DNA from: Haloferax gibbonsii ATCC 33959
GTDB lineage: Archaea > Halobacteriota > Halobacteria > Halobacteriales > Haloferacaceae
Direction: 5' to 3'
DNA: 64,000 nucleotides
NCBI RefSeq assembly: GCF_000336775.1
Contig: NZ_AOLJ01000011.1
Span: forward strand, 222,078-286,077
In this document: positions 27,743-36,203 of the stretch, one piece after another
Position numbering within the stretch: the stretch's first letter is position 1
Layout: each line of letters starts with the position of its first letter
Notes under the pieces: model-generated
The model's database searches: none
What the model was told of the DNA's origin: nothing
The model's input: only the letters and a program-made list of their open reading frames with translations
Translations under genes and position numbers: made by a program

Positions 27743-27751
27743 TGTTTAAGA
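27743..27751 (+). promoter_or_regulatory. TATA box of aspS
   Basis: TGTTTAAGA sits 24-32 bp upstream of ATG 27775, fitting a leaderless aspS transcript. Confidence 0.55.
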
Positions 27752-27774
27752 CGAACGGTCGGGAACCACGTCGT

Positions 27775-29079
27775 ATGCGAAACCGAACGTACACGGCCGA
27801 CGCCGAACCCGGTGACACGGTCACCGTCGCCGGCTGGGTCCACGAAGTTCGTGACCTCGGCGGCATCGCGTTTCTGATTCTCCGGGACACCTCCGGCAAG
27901 ATTCAGGTCAAGTTCGAGAAAGACGAGATGGACGACGACCTCGTCGAGACGGGTCTCGGCGTCCACCGCGAGAGCGTCATCTCCGTGACCGGCGAGGTCG
28001 CAGAGGAGCCCCGCGCGCCGACGGGCGTCGAAGTCACGCCCGAGAGCCTCGACGTCATCGCCGAGGCCGAAGCGCAGCTCCCGCTCGACCCCTCCGGCAA
28101 GGTCGACGCCGAGCTCTCGACGCGCCTCGACAACCGCACGCTCGACCTCCGCAAGGACGAGGTCAAGGCCATCTTCGAGATTCGCGCCGAGGTCCAGCGC
28201 GCCGTCCGCGAGCAGTTCCGCGACCTCCGCGCCACCGAGATCAACACGCCGAAAATCGTCGCCACGGGGACCGAGGGCGGCACCGAGCTCTTCCCCATCA
28301 CGTACTTCGGCAAGGAGGCGTTCATGAACCAGTCGCCGCAGCTGTTCAAGCAGCTGATGGTCGGTTCCGGACTCGAACGCGTCTTCGAGGTCGGGCCCAT
28401 CTTCCGCGCCGAAGAGCACAACACGCCCCGCCACCTCAACGAGGCGACCTCCATCGACTTCGAGTCGGCGTTCATCGACCACACCGAGGCGATGGACGTG
28501 TGCGAGGCCGTCGTCAAGGCCGCCTACGAGGCCGTCGAGGAGCACTGCCAGGACGAACTCGAAGCGCTCGGTCTGGAAGACGAGTTCGAAGCGCCGTCCG
28601 GCGAGTTCCCGCGGCTCAGCTACGAGGAGGCCATCCAGCGCATCAACGCCACGGGCAAGCTCGACGAGCAGCTCGTCTGGGGCGACGACCTCCCCACCGA
28701 GGGCGAGAAGGCACTCGGCGAGGACGTCGGCGAGCACTACTTCATCACCGACTGGCCCAGCGAGATCAAGCCGTTCTACATCAAGGACCACGACGACGAC
28801 GAGACGCTCTCGACGGGCTTCGACATGATGCACCCGAACATGGAGCTCGTCTCGGGCGGCCAGCGTGAACACCGCTTCGACCACCTCGTCGCCGGCTTCG
28901 AGCAGCAGGGCCTCGACCCCGACGCGTTCGAGTACTACACGAAGATGTTCAAGTACGGCATGCCCCCGCACGCCGGCTTCGGACTCGGCGGCGAGCGACT
29001 CATCATGACGATGCTCGGACTGGAGAACATCCGGGAAGCGGTTCTGTTCCCGCGCGACCGGCAGCGCCTGTCGCCCTAG
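27775..29079 (+). CDS. aspS: Aspartyl-tRNA synthetase
   Basis: 434 aa, archaeal class IIb type without the bacterial insertion domain. An OB anticodon-binding domain occupies residues 1-105 ([20 protein letters not shown]). Class II motif 2 is [14 protein letters not shown] and motif 3 is [15 protein letters not shown]. The start was set at [13 protein letters not shown], where the OB fold begins; in-frame upstream sequence is non-coding. Whether it also charges tRNA-Asn (non-discriminating) cannot be decided from this sequence alone. Confidence 0.96.
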   Translation: MRNRTYTADAEPGDTVTVAGWVHEVRDLGGIAFLILRDTSGKIQVKFEKDEMDDDLVETGLGVHRESVISVTGEVAEEPRAPTGVEVTPESLDVIAEAEAQLPLDPSGKVDAELSTRLDNRTLDLRKDEVKAIFEIRAEVQRAVREQFRDLRATEINTPKIVATGTEGGTELFPITYFGKEAFMNQSPQLFKQLMVGSGLERVFEVGPIFRAEEHNTPRHLNEATSIDFESAFIDHTEAMDVCEAVVKAAYEAVEEHCQDELEALGLEDEFEAPSGEFPRLSYEEAIQRINATGKLDEQLVWGDDLPTEGEKALGEDVGEHYFITDWPSEIKPFYIKDHDDDETLSTGFDMMHPNMELVSGGQREHRFDHLVAGFEQQGLDPDAFEYYTKMFKYGMPPHAGFGLGGERLIMTMLGLENIREAVLFPRDRQRLSP

Positions 29080-29096
29080 GCGACGGCGCAACACGA

Positions 29097-29137
29097 GCGC
29101 GGGAGCAACGCCACGCGTTGCGAGTGAGCTCCCGCGC
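29097..29137 (+). terminator. GC hairpin downstream of aspS
   Basis: A perfect 10-bp inverted repeat, GCGCGGGAGC (29097-29106) and GCTCCCGCGC (29128-29137), encloses a 21-nt loop that itself contains AACG...CGTT. A T6 run occurs further on at about 29192-29197. It probably helps end or stabilise the aspS transcript. Confidence 0.55.
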
Positions 29138-29267
29138 GACTGCCACCATCTGAGCCCGTACGGGCGAAGACGCACCCACCGGCGCGCCCCATTTTTTGCG
29201 AAACAGTCGTTACCTCCCGGACACGTTAGAACACCATGCACGAACGTCGTCGTCGCGAGGGATACCG

Positions 29268-29708
29268 ATGACCGACCCGAAGCGAATCGTCGACGACGCC
29301 ATCGACGGCGCGGGCGACGACGAGGACTCGGCGCTCGAAGAGCTGGTCGCCGGCGTCGTCATGGGGCTCATCTTTCTGGTCGGATTCGGCCTGCTCGCGC
29401 TCGGAGTGTCGTGGTTCTGGATCGTCTTTCCGGTCGGTTTCGCGGGCGTGCTCCCCGCCGCGATAGCTCTCGTCCGCATCTACGAGTCCCGCCGCGGCGG
29501 CGACGCGGGCGAGTCGTTGACGACCGAGACCGAAGACGCGCTCGAAACGCTCCGCCGGCGCTACGCGACCGGCGAGCTCTCCGAGGAGGAGTTCGAGGCG
29601 AAAGTCGAGCGGCTGTTGGAGACGGAGACGGTCGCGGACGCTCGCAAAACGGCGGAATCGCGACGAACGACCCGGGAGGACGAAGCGACCGAATACGAGC
29701 GTTCCTGA
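29268..29708 (+). CDS. SHOCT domain membrane protein
   Basis: 146 aa. Two hydrophobic helices (about 28-50 and 52-70) are followed by a SHOCT (short C-terminal) motif at about residues 88-115: ALETLRRRYATGELSEEEFE, an amphipathic helix-turn-helix. SHOCT motifs are generally thought to mediate oligomerisation. ATG 29268 (MTDPKRIVDDAID) is used. The remaining C-terminus is charged. The function is unknown. Confidence 0.8.
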   Translation: MTDPKRIVDDAIDGAGDDEDSALEELVAGVVMGLIFLVGFGLLALGVSWFWIVFPVGFAGVLPAAIALVRIYESRRGGDAGESLTTETEDALETLRRRYATGELSEEEFEAKVERLLETETVADARKTAESRRTTREDEATEYERS

Positions 29709-29779
29709 GTCAGACTCGATACGAACACGGACGCGACGAAACGCAACACCGTTAACCGACCCCCGTCGTAGAACGACCG

Positions 29780-30613
29780 ATGAGCGACGACGCGACGGCG
29801 TTCGTGCCCGGCCACGTCACGGGCTTTTTCAGCGCCCACCCCGCCGCCGACCCGGCGGTCGCCGGTTCCCGCGGCGCGGGGCTGACACTCTCCCACGGCG
29901 TCACCGTGACGGTCGAACCGGCGCAGGAGACGACCGTCACCCTCGACGGCGAGGCGGTCGAGATGCCGCCCGTGGCGGACGTACTTGCGGCGCTCGGCGC
30001 GACGGCCGCGGTCGACGCCGAAAGCGACCTGCCCCTCGGCGCGGGCTTCGGCGTCTCGGGCGCGATGGCGCTCGGGACCGCGCTGGCGGCGAACGCCGTC
30101 TTCTCCCGCGGACGCTCGGAAAACGAACTCGTCACCCTCGCCCACGTGGCCGAGGTCCGCGCGGGGACCGGCCTCGGCGACGTGGTCGCGCAGGCCCGCG
30201 GCGGGATGCCGATTCGGGTCGAACCCGGCGCGCCGGCCCACGGCCGGATGGACGGCGTCCCCGCGCGCCCCGAGATCGAGTACGTCGCGTTCGGCGGGCT
30301 CTCGACGGCCGACGTGCTGTCGGGAGACACGACAGCACTCACCGCCGCCGGCGAGGCGGCCCTCGAAGAGCTCCGCGCCGAGCCGACGCTCGACCGCTTC
30401 GTCGCCGAGTCGCGACGGTTCGCCCGCGACGCCGGCCTGTTGACCGACCGGGTCGAAGCCGCAATCGACGACGTGCGCGCGGCCGGCGGCGACGGGGCGA
30501 TGGCGATGCTCGGCGAGACGGTGTTCGCGGTCGGGACGGGGCTGTCGGACGCTGGCTACGACCCAGAGCGCTGTCGCGTCCACCCCGCCGGCGCGACGCT
30601 GCGGAGCGAGTAG
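29780..30613 (+). CDS. Pantoate kinase
   Basis: 277 aa GHMP-superfamily kinase. FVPGHVTGFFSAHP at the N-terminus and the ATP-binding loop LPLGAGFGVSGAMALGTAL near residue 87 are typical of archaeal PoK. It phosphorylates pantoate, and the product is used by phosphopantothenate synthetase, encoded next. The pair replaces the bacterial PanC/PanK route to CoA. A TATA-like CGTTAACCG (about 29750-29758) fits a leaderless start. Confidence 0.92.
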   Translation: MSDDATAFVPGHVTGFFSAHPAADPAVAGSRGAGLTLSHGVTVTVEPAQETTVTLDGEAVEMPPVADVLAALGATAAVDAESDLPLGAGFGVSGAMALGTALAANAVFSRGRSENELVTLAHVAEVRAGTGLGDVVAQARGGMPIRVEPGAPAHGRMDGVPARPEIEYVAFGGLSTADVLSGDTTALTAAGEAALEELRAEPTLDRFVAESRRFARDAGLLTDRVEAAIDDVRAAGGDGAMAMLGETVFAVGTGLSDAGYDPERCRVHPAGATLRSE

Positions 30614-30709
30614 GCGGCCGCGAGGGCGACCTCGCGGTCGGGGGCGGTGCGGAATCCCGCCCGCGCCGATGAGAAAACGTGTTACTGTCGCGGCGACGAC
30701 CCACCACCA

Positions 30710-31468
30710 ATGAGCGACATCGAGATTCCCGAGAGCCACCCGAGATACCAGTCGCTTCTCACCCGCCACCGCATCGAGGAAGGCGTCGAGAAGGGTATCA
30801 CGAGCCGACAGGGACTCATCGCGCAGGGGCGCGGCGAGGCGTTCGATTACCTCCTCGGCGAGCGGACGATTCCGAGCGCGGACGAGGCCGCGCGGGCGGC
30901 CGCGGCGCACCTCCTGCTCGCCGACCACCCGGTCATCTCGGTCAACGGGAACGTCGCGGCGCTCTGCCCCGGCGAAATCGTCGAACTCGCGGCGGCCGTC
31001 GACGCCGACATCGAAGTCAATCTGTTCAACCGCACCGACGAGCGCATGCGGGCCATCGTCGACCACCTGCGCGACCACGGCGCGGACGAGGTGAAGGGAC
31101 TCACCGCCGACGGGCGGATTCCGGGCATCGACCACGAGCGCGCGAAGGTCGACGCCGACGGCATCGGGAGCGCCGACGTGGTCGTCGTCCCGCTGGAGGA
31201 CGGCGACCGGGCCGAGGCGCTCGGCGCGATGGACAAAGTCGAAATCGTCGTCGACCTCAACCCGATGTCGCGGTCGGCGCAGGTCGCCACGGTCCCCATC
31301 GTGGACAACATCGTTCGCGCCGTGCCGAACATCACCGCTCACGCCCGCGACCTGCGAGACGCGGGCGCGACGCGCGAGGAACTGGAGACCATCGTCGTCG
31401 AGTTCGACGCCGACGCCGCCCTCGACGCGGCAGAGCGAGCGATTCGTGCGGGCACAGACGACGAGTAA
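30710..31468 (+). CDS. 4-phosphopantoate--beta-alanine ligase (phosphopantothenate synthetase)
   Basis: 252 aa. Family-typical elements are IPESHPRYQSLLTRHRIEEG at the start, PVISVNGNVAALCPGEIVEL near 75, NLFNRTDERM near 105 and VVDLNPMSRSAQVA near 182. It condenses 4-phosphopantoate with beta-alanine using ATP. It lies 96 bp after pantoate kinase on the same strand, completing the archaeal two-step branch. The start is at MSDIEIPESH. Confidence 0.94.
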   Translation: MSDIEIPESHPRYQSLLTRHRIEEGVEKGITSRQGLIAQGRGEAFDYLLGERTIPSADEAARAAAAHLLLADHPVISVNGNVAALCPGEIVELAAAVDADIEVNLFNRTDERMRAIVDHLRDHGADEVKGLTADGRIPGIDHERAKVDADGIGSADVVVVPLEDGDRAEALGAMDKVEIVVDLNPMSRSAQVATVPIVDNIVRAVPNITAHARDLRDAGATREELETIVVEFDADAALDAAERAIRAGTDDE

Positions 31469-31568
31469 GCGACCGAACCGGATAGTTCGGCCCCCGCTAC
31501 CCGCTCGGTTTGACGCGCGGCACCCTCTCCACAGAAATTATTTTTCGTTGATACTCATACCGACGACT

Positions 31569-31709
31569 ATGCTCTCCACCGATTCGGACGCGCCCGACGA
31601 AGGCGGGGCGACGGACGCTTCGACCGATGACACGGCCGACGAAGACGGCGAGAGCGACACGTCGCTTCTGGACCGCCTCGTCGACGTGCTGTGGATTCTC
31701 CCGTGGTGA
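31569..31709 (+). CDS. 46-aa acidic microprotein with hydrophobic C-terminus
   Basis: MLSTDSDAPDEGG begins an Asp/Thr/Glu-rich stretch of 32 residues that ends in an amphipathic to hydrophobic tail, SLLDRLVDVLWILPW. AT-rich TATA-like sequence (AATTATTTTTCG, about 31536-31547) lies 22-33 bp upstream, as for leaderless genes. The gene ends 6 bp before the convergent molybdopterin-protein gene. No homologue family is known to me. Composition and promoter argue that it is real. Confidence 0.55.
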   Translation: MLSTDSDAPDEGGATDASTDDTADEDGESDTSLLDRLVDVLWILPW

Positions 31710-31715
31710 GCGTCG

Positions 31716-32789
31716 CTATCCGAACCCGCTCACCAGCACCGCGAGCCACTGGGCCGGGTCGCGTCGTCGGCGCACCTCGACCGCATCGACCCACTTGACC
31801 CACTGGAAGCCGCGTCGGTTCGGCGCGACCAGTCGGAGCGGCGCGCCGTGGCCGTGCGAGAGCGGTTCGCCGCCGACGCGGGTCGCAAGCAACATCTCCC
31901 GGGCCTCCGCGATTGGGAAGGACCACCGGAAGCCCGTCACCGACCGGACCGTCACCCACCGCGCTGACGAGTGAACACCGGCGCTATCGAGCGCGTCACC
32001 GAGTCTCACGCCGGTCCAGTTCTGCTCGGTGTACCACCCGCTCGTGCAGTCCAAGAGGACCGACCGCGTCTCGTCGGGCGCGAGGTCCGCCCGGTCGAGT
32101 TCGAGCGGACGGTCGACCAGTCCCGCGACCGAAAGGGACCACGAGTCGTGGTCGACGGGGTCGGGGTCGTCGGCGACCCAACTCGTCACCGGAAAGGCGT
32201 CGTTGCCCTCGCCGGGCGGGAGCGGCCGCGACCCGGTGAATCGTCGACCGACGCCGCGGAGCGACCCCACCGTCTCGGTCGCGCGGTAGCTCGCCGCGCC
32301 GAAGACGAGTATCGCGCCGTACTGGAGCGCCCGGCGTCGCTCCGCGAAGTCGACCGCGCGGGGTGCGCGGAAGCGCGCCCGGAGGTGGACGAGAAGGACT
32401 GGAATGACGAGCAGGCCGAAGCCGATGTGGACGTTGAGAAGCGTCCAGAAGGCGATTCGGACCTCGACGCCGAGCACCCACGCGATGCCGGTGCCGAGTG
32501 CCGCGAGCGCGACGACCGCGAGGAGAATCGAGACGGCTGTGTGGCGGTCCCGGAGCCGCGAGTCGACCACGCGGTGGCGGACCCGATAGAGTTTGAAGCC
32601 GACGAGCGCGACCAGCGAGAGGCCGGCGACGCCGTGGACGACGAACAGGAGGCCGTTGGCCGGATGGCCGGCCCCGAGGCTCAGCACGCCCGAGAGCGTC
32701 TCGAAGACGACGAGCGCGAAGATGGACCAGTCGACCGCCCGCGACGGCGGCTCGAACCGCCGGAGCGCGCGGGTCGCGCGGCTTGCCAT
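31716..32789 (-). CDS. Sulfite-oxidase-like molybdopterin protein fused to membrane domain
   Basis: 357 aa. The N-terminal ~175 residues contain four or five hydrophobic helices with His at 52, 121 and 135, resembling a cytochrome-b561/YedZ-like domain. The C-terminal part is an oxidoreductase molybdopterin-binding domain: LSVAGLVDRPLEL near 219, the Mo-ligand Cys at 248 in LLDCTSGWYTEQNW, and LSHGHGAPLRLVAPNRRGFQWVK near the end. No signal peptide is seen, so the Mo domain may stay on the cytoplasmic side, unlike exported MsrP. It probably reduces or oxidises a small sulfur or other oxo substrate. Confidence 0.85.
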   Translation of the reverse strand: MASRATRALRRFEPPSRAVDWSIFALVVFETLSGVLSLGAGHPANGLLFVVHGVAGLSLVALVGFKLYRVRHRVVDSRLRDRHTAVSILLAVVALAALGTGIAWVLGVEVRIAFWTLLNVHIGFGLLVIPVLLVHLRARFRAPRAVDFAERRRALQYGAILVFGAASYRATETVGSLRGVGRRFTGSRPLPPGEGNDAFPVTSWVADDPDPVDHDSWSLSVAGLVDRPLELDRADLAPDETRSVLLDCTSGWYTEQNWTGVRLGDALDSAGVHSSARWVTVRSVTGFRWSFPIAEAREMLLATRVGGEPLSHGHGAPLRLVAPNRRGFQWVKWVDAVEVRRRRDPAQWLAVLVSGFG

Positions 32790-32866
32790 GAGAAGTGATA
32801 GCGTTTCGAACGGGAATAGGGTGTCGAGAGAGACGGCGAGAACGGAGCCGGGCGCGAAACGAAGAT

Positions 32867-32908
32867 GGGGACGGAGACGGAGACGGGGACGGGGACGGGG
32901 ACGAAGAC
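32867..32908 (+). repeat. Hexanucleotide tandem repeat (GGGGAC/GGAGAC)7
   Basis: Seven consecutive 6-bp units read GGGGAC, GGAGAC twice, GGGGAC three times, then GAAGAC. The tract lies in the 142-bp spacer between the starts and stops of the two flanking minus-strand genes, directly downstream of the GST-like gene. It is a microsatellite that could vary in length between strains. Confidence 0.85.
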
Positions 32909-32931
32909 GAGCGCGAAAACCGAGCGGCGGT

Positions 32932-33912
32932 TCAGTCGTCGGCCGTCAGCGCCGCGGGGAGGTCCGCCGGAAGGCGGTCGCGGTCGTGTTCCGCCTCGAA
33001 GTCGAGGTCGGGGCCGACGCCGTAGATGCGCTTGGGGTTGATGTCGCCGTGGCTGACGAAGTAGTGCCGGACGATGTGGTCCATGTTGACCGTCTTTGCG
33101 ACCCCCGGAAGCTGGTAGAGTTCCTTCGTGTAGTTCCAGAGGTTGTCGTACTCGTGGATGGCCTTCTTGTTACACTTGAAGTGCGTGTGGTAGACGTGGT
33201 CGAAGCGAATCAGCGTCGCGAACATCGCGATGTCCGCCTCGGTGAGCACGTCGCCGGCGAGGAACCGCTGGTCGTCGAGGACCTCGTCCCAGTGGTCCAG
33301 CGCGTCGAACAGTTCCTCGACGGCCTCCTCGTAGGCTTCTTGGGTCGTCGCGAATCCGGCGCGGTAGACGCCGTTGTTGACCGGCTCGTAAATCTCGTCG
33401 ATGAGGCGGTCGACCTCCTCCTCGTAACCGTCGGGGTTGAGGTCCACGTCGTTGTCGGCGATGGGGTCGAACGCCTCGTCGAGCATCCGCATTATCTCGC
33501 GTGACTCGTTGTTGACGATAGTCTCGCGCTCTTTGTCCCACAGCACGGGCACGGTGACGCGCCCGGTGAACTCGTCGTCGGCGCGGAGGTAGATGTCGCG
33601 GAGGAACTCCTCGCCGTACAGCGGGTCCGGGAGGTCCTCGGAGAACTCCCAGCCGTCGTCGATGCGGACGGGTTCGACGAGCGACAGCGAAATCGCGTCT
33701 TCGAGGCCCTTCAGCGCGCGCGTCATCGCGGTGCGGTGTGCCCACGGGCACGCCCGACAGATGTAGAGGTGGTATCGCCCGGCCTCGACCGGGAACCGCT
33801 CGTCCTCGCCGACCCAGTTGCGGAAGTCGGTCGTCTGGCGCTCGAACTCGCCGTCTTCGTTGTTGGCGACGAACTTGTCGGTTCGCCACTCGCCTTCGTA
33901 GAGCATGTTCAT
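32932..33912 (-). CDS. Glutathionyl-hydroquinone-reductase-like GST family protein
   Basis: 326 aa, the size of the YqjG/ECM4 group (Xi-class GST) rather than ordinary ~200-aa GSTs. The N-terminal thioredoxin-fold site is LYICRACPWAHRTAM, with the presumed catalytic Cys at 55, followed by VPVLWDKERETIVNNESREI. An all-helical C-terminal domain contains FLAGDVLTEADIAMFATLIRFD. Haloarchaea mostly contain gamma-glutamylcysteine in place of glutathione, so the natural thiol may be that. Two starts (MNMLYEG or MLYEG) are possible. Confidence 0.88.
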   Translation of the reverse strand: MNMLYEGEWRTDKFVANNEDGEFERQTTDFRNWVGEDERFPVEAGRYHLYICRACPWAHRTAMTRALKGLEDAISLSLVEPVRIDDGWEFSEDLPDPLYGEEFLRDIYLRADDEFTGRVTVPVLWDKERETIVNNESREIMRMLDEAFDPIADNDVDLNPDGYEEEVDRLIDEIYEPVNNGVYRAGFATTQEAYEEAVEELFDALDHWDEVLDDQRFLAGDVLTEADIAMFATLIRFDHVYHTHFKCNKKAIHEYDNLWNYTKELYQLPGVAKTVNMDHIVRHYFVSHGDINPKRIYGVGPDLDFEAEHDRDRLPADLPAALTADD

Positions 33913-34161
33913 GCTACCACGACCTGGAGTGCTCGCATGTCCGTCCGTTGGGACCTGAACACCAAAAGTTGGGAGGCGACATCGGTGTAACCGGCCGGCT
34001 ATCCGGGGCGGCGACGCATGTCGTCACCTCGTGTAAGAGAGTCGTCAGAATCGGCACAGCCCCGTGTGATTCGATTACACAGTCACACCCGCGCGACTAA
34101 CTCGGTGACTGTCAGTTTGAGAAAAAGCCATCATAGATTATGACAATTGTGGGGATGTCGC
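33913..34161. other. 249-bp divergent promoter region (GST-like / E1-alpha)
   Basis: No gene is seen. An imperfect palindrome, GTGTGATTCGATTACAC, lies about 34062-34078, and AT-rich TATA-like sequence (CATCATAGATTATGACAA) sits just before the E1-alpha start. It may hold operators for either gene. Confidence 0.4.
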
Positions 34162-35196
34162 ATGGTGGTACTAGACATCGAGACGGAGGATGGACAGCGC
34201 GAGGCGCTTCGCCGGATGCTCACGATTCGAGCGTTCGACACGAAAGCGGCCGACCTATTCAGCGACGGCGAACTCCCCGGGTTCGTCCACCTCTACGTCG
34301 GTGAGGAAGCGGTCGGGGTCGGCGCGTGTTCGGCCCTCGAATCGGACGACTACATCACGAGCACCCACAGGGGACACGGCCACTGCATCGCGAAGGGCCT
34401 CGACCCGGACCTGATGATGGCCGAACTGTTCGGCAAGGCCAACGGCTACTGTAACGGCAAAGGCGGGTCGATGCACATCGCGGACGTCGACGCGGGGATG
34501 CTCGGGGCGAACGGCATCGTCGGCGCGGGGCCGCCGCTGGCGACGGGTGCCGCGCTCACCTCGCATCTGAAGGGCGAAGACACCGTCGCGCTGGCGTTCT
34601 TCGGCGACGGCGCGGTCGCACAGGGACAGGTCCACGAGGCCATCAACCTCGCGGCGACGTGGAACCTCCCGGCGGTGTTCCTCGTCGAAAACAACCAGTA
34701 CGGCGAGGCGACACCCGTCGAGAAACAGCACAACGTCCAGAACCTCAGCGAGACCGCGGAGGCGTACAACATCCCCGGTTTCACCGTCGACGGGATGGAC
34801 ATCACCGCGGTCTACGAGGCCGTCAAGGAGGCGCGCAAGCGGGCCGCCGACGGCGAGGGACCGACGTTCATCGAGGCCGAGACGTATCGGTACCACGGCC
34901 ACTTCGAGGGCGACCAACAGCCGTACCGGACCGAGGAGGACGTCGCGATTTGGAAGGACCGCGACGCCATCGAGTCGTTCAAGCGACGACTCGTGGACGC
35001 GGGGACGATAACCGAAGACGAGTTCGACGAGATGAAAGCCGAAATCGACCAGCAGATCGAAGACGCCGTCGGGAAGGCGAAAGACGCGGCGTACCCGGAC
35101 CCGAGCGAGGCGTACGAAGACATGTTCAACGCGGCCGTTCCGGAGATTAGCGACTTCTCCAGCGGGATGCGGGCCGACGGAGGTGAGGACCGATGA
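34162..35196 (+). CDS. 2-oxoacid/acetoin dehydrogenase E1 component, alpha subunit
   Basis: 344 aa. The TPP-binding motif runs from GDGAVAQGQVHEA to the Asn of FLVENNQYG. Other E1-alpha hallmarks are STHRGHGHCIAKGLD, GKGGSMHIADVDAGMLGANGIVG (key part GSMHIAD) and the RYHGHFEGD phosphorylation-loop region. It decarboxylates a 2-oxo acid or cleaves acetoin on TPP. ATG 34162 is preferred over a TTG 15 bp upstream. It overlaps the E1-beta gene by 4 bp. The acoX-like third gene hints at acetoin, but haloarchaea have several such complexes and the substrate is open. Confidence 0.9.
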   Translation: MVVLDIETEDGQREALRRMLTIRAFDTKAADLFSDGELPGFVHLYVGEEAVGVGACSALESDDYITSTHRGHGHCIAKGLDPDLMMAELFGKANGYCNGKGGSMHIADVDAGMLGANGIVGAGPPLATGAALTSHLKGEDTVALAFFGDGAVAQGQVHEAINLAATWNLPAVFLVENNQYGEATPVEKQHNVQNLSETAEAYNIPGFTVDGMDITAVYEAVKEARKRAADGEGPTFIEAETYRYHGHFEGDQQPYRTEEDVAIWKDRDAIESFKRRLVDAGTITEDEFDEMKAEIDQQIEDAVGKAKDAAYPDPSEAYEDMFNAAVPEISDFSSGMRADGGEDR

Positions 35197-36203
35197 GCAC
35201 CGAGACCAGCAGCGGGACCGGCCCGGACCAGACGAAGGAGATGACCATCCGGGAGGCGATTCGACTCGCCCTCCGCGAGGAACTCGAACGCGACGACGAC
35301 GTGTTCGTCATGGGCGAGGACGTCGGGAAGTTCGGCGGCGTCTACGAGGTCACAGGCGACCTCGTCGAGCAGTTCGGCGAGGAGCGCGTCCGCGACACGC
35401 CCATCAGCGAAGCCGGCTTCATGGGCGCGGCGGTCGGCGCTGCGGCGACCGGAACGCGGCCGGTCGTCGAAATCATGTTCTCGGACTTCATCGGCGTCTG
35501 CTCCGAGCAGATAATCAACCAGATGGCGAAGAACCGCTACATGTTCGGCGGTAAGACGGAGATGCCCGTCACCGTCAGAACGACCGAGGGCGGCGGGAGC
35601 GGCGCGGCCAGCCAGCACTCCGGGACGATTCACACGTGGTTTGCCCACTTCCCCGGCGTGATGGCCGTCGCGCCCGCGACGCCGGCGTCCGCCAAGGGGC
35701 TGTTGAAGTCGGCCATCCGGTCCGACGACCCGGTCATCGTCTTCGAGAACAAGCAGATATACGAACAGAAGGGCGAGGTGCCGCTCGACGACGACTTCAC
35801 CATCCCAATCGGCACCGCGAGCGTCGAGCGCGAGGGCGAGGACGTGACCGTCGTCGCCACCCAGCGCATGGTCGGCGAGTCGCTCGAACTCGCCGAGGAA
35901 CTCGCGGGACAGACGAGCGTCGAGGTCATCGACCTCCGGTCGCTCTACCCGATGGACACCGAGACGCTGGTCGAGAGCGTCAAAAAGACCGGTCGCCTCG
36001 TCATCGCCGACGAAAGCCCGCTGTCGTACGGGACCCACGCTGAGGTGGCGACGCGCGTCATGGAGAACGCGTTCTACAGCCTCGACGCGCCCATCCAGCG
36101 GGTCGGCGTCGCCGACGTTCACATCCCCTTCAGCCCCGCGCTCGAAGAGGAGGTGCTTCCCCACGGCTCCGACGTGGAAGCCGCAATCAACCGCATCGTG
36201 TAA
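35193..36203 (+). CDS. 2-oxoacid/acetoin dehydrogenase E1 component, beta subunit
   Basis: 336 aa transketolase-like protein. MTIREAIRLALREELERDDD, FVMGEDVGKFGGVYEVTGDL and RVRDTPISEAGFMGAAVGAA near the N-terminus are typical. The C-terminal transketolase domain has VIDLRSLYPMDTETLVESVKK (key part DLRSLYPMD). It pairs with E1-alpha to form the heterotetramer. The start codon overlaps the alpha stop (ATGA), a sign of coupled translation. A 16-residue polar N-terminal extension precedes the conserved part. Confidence 0.92.
   Translation: MSTETSSGTGPDQTKEMTIREAIRLALREELERDDDVFVMGEDVGKFGGVYEVTGDLVEQFGEERVRDTPISEAGFMGAAVGAAATGTRPVVEIMFSDFIGVCSEQIINQMAKNRYMFGGKTEMPVTVRTTEGGGSGAASQHSGTIHTWFAHFPGVMAVAPATPASAKGLLKSAIRSDDPVIVFENKQIYEQKGEVPLDDDFTIPIGTASVEREGEDVTVVATQRMVGESLELAEELAGQTSVEVIDLRSLYPMDTETLVESVKKTGRLVIADESPLSYGTHAEVATRVMENAFYSLDAPIQRVGVADVHIPFSPALEEEVLPHGSDVEAAINRIV

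Noticed and set aside
32867-32908. Hexamer tract considered as a CRISPR-like array
   Set aside because: Units are contiguous 6-mers without spacers; it is a microsatellite.
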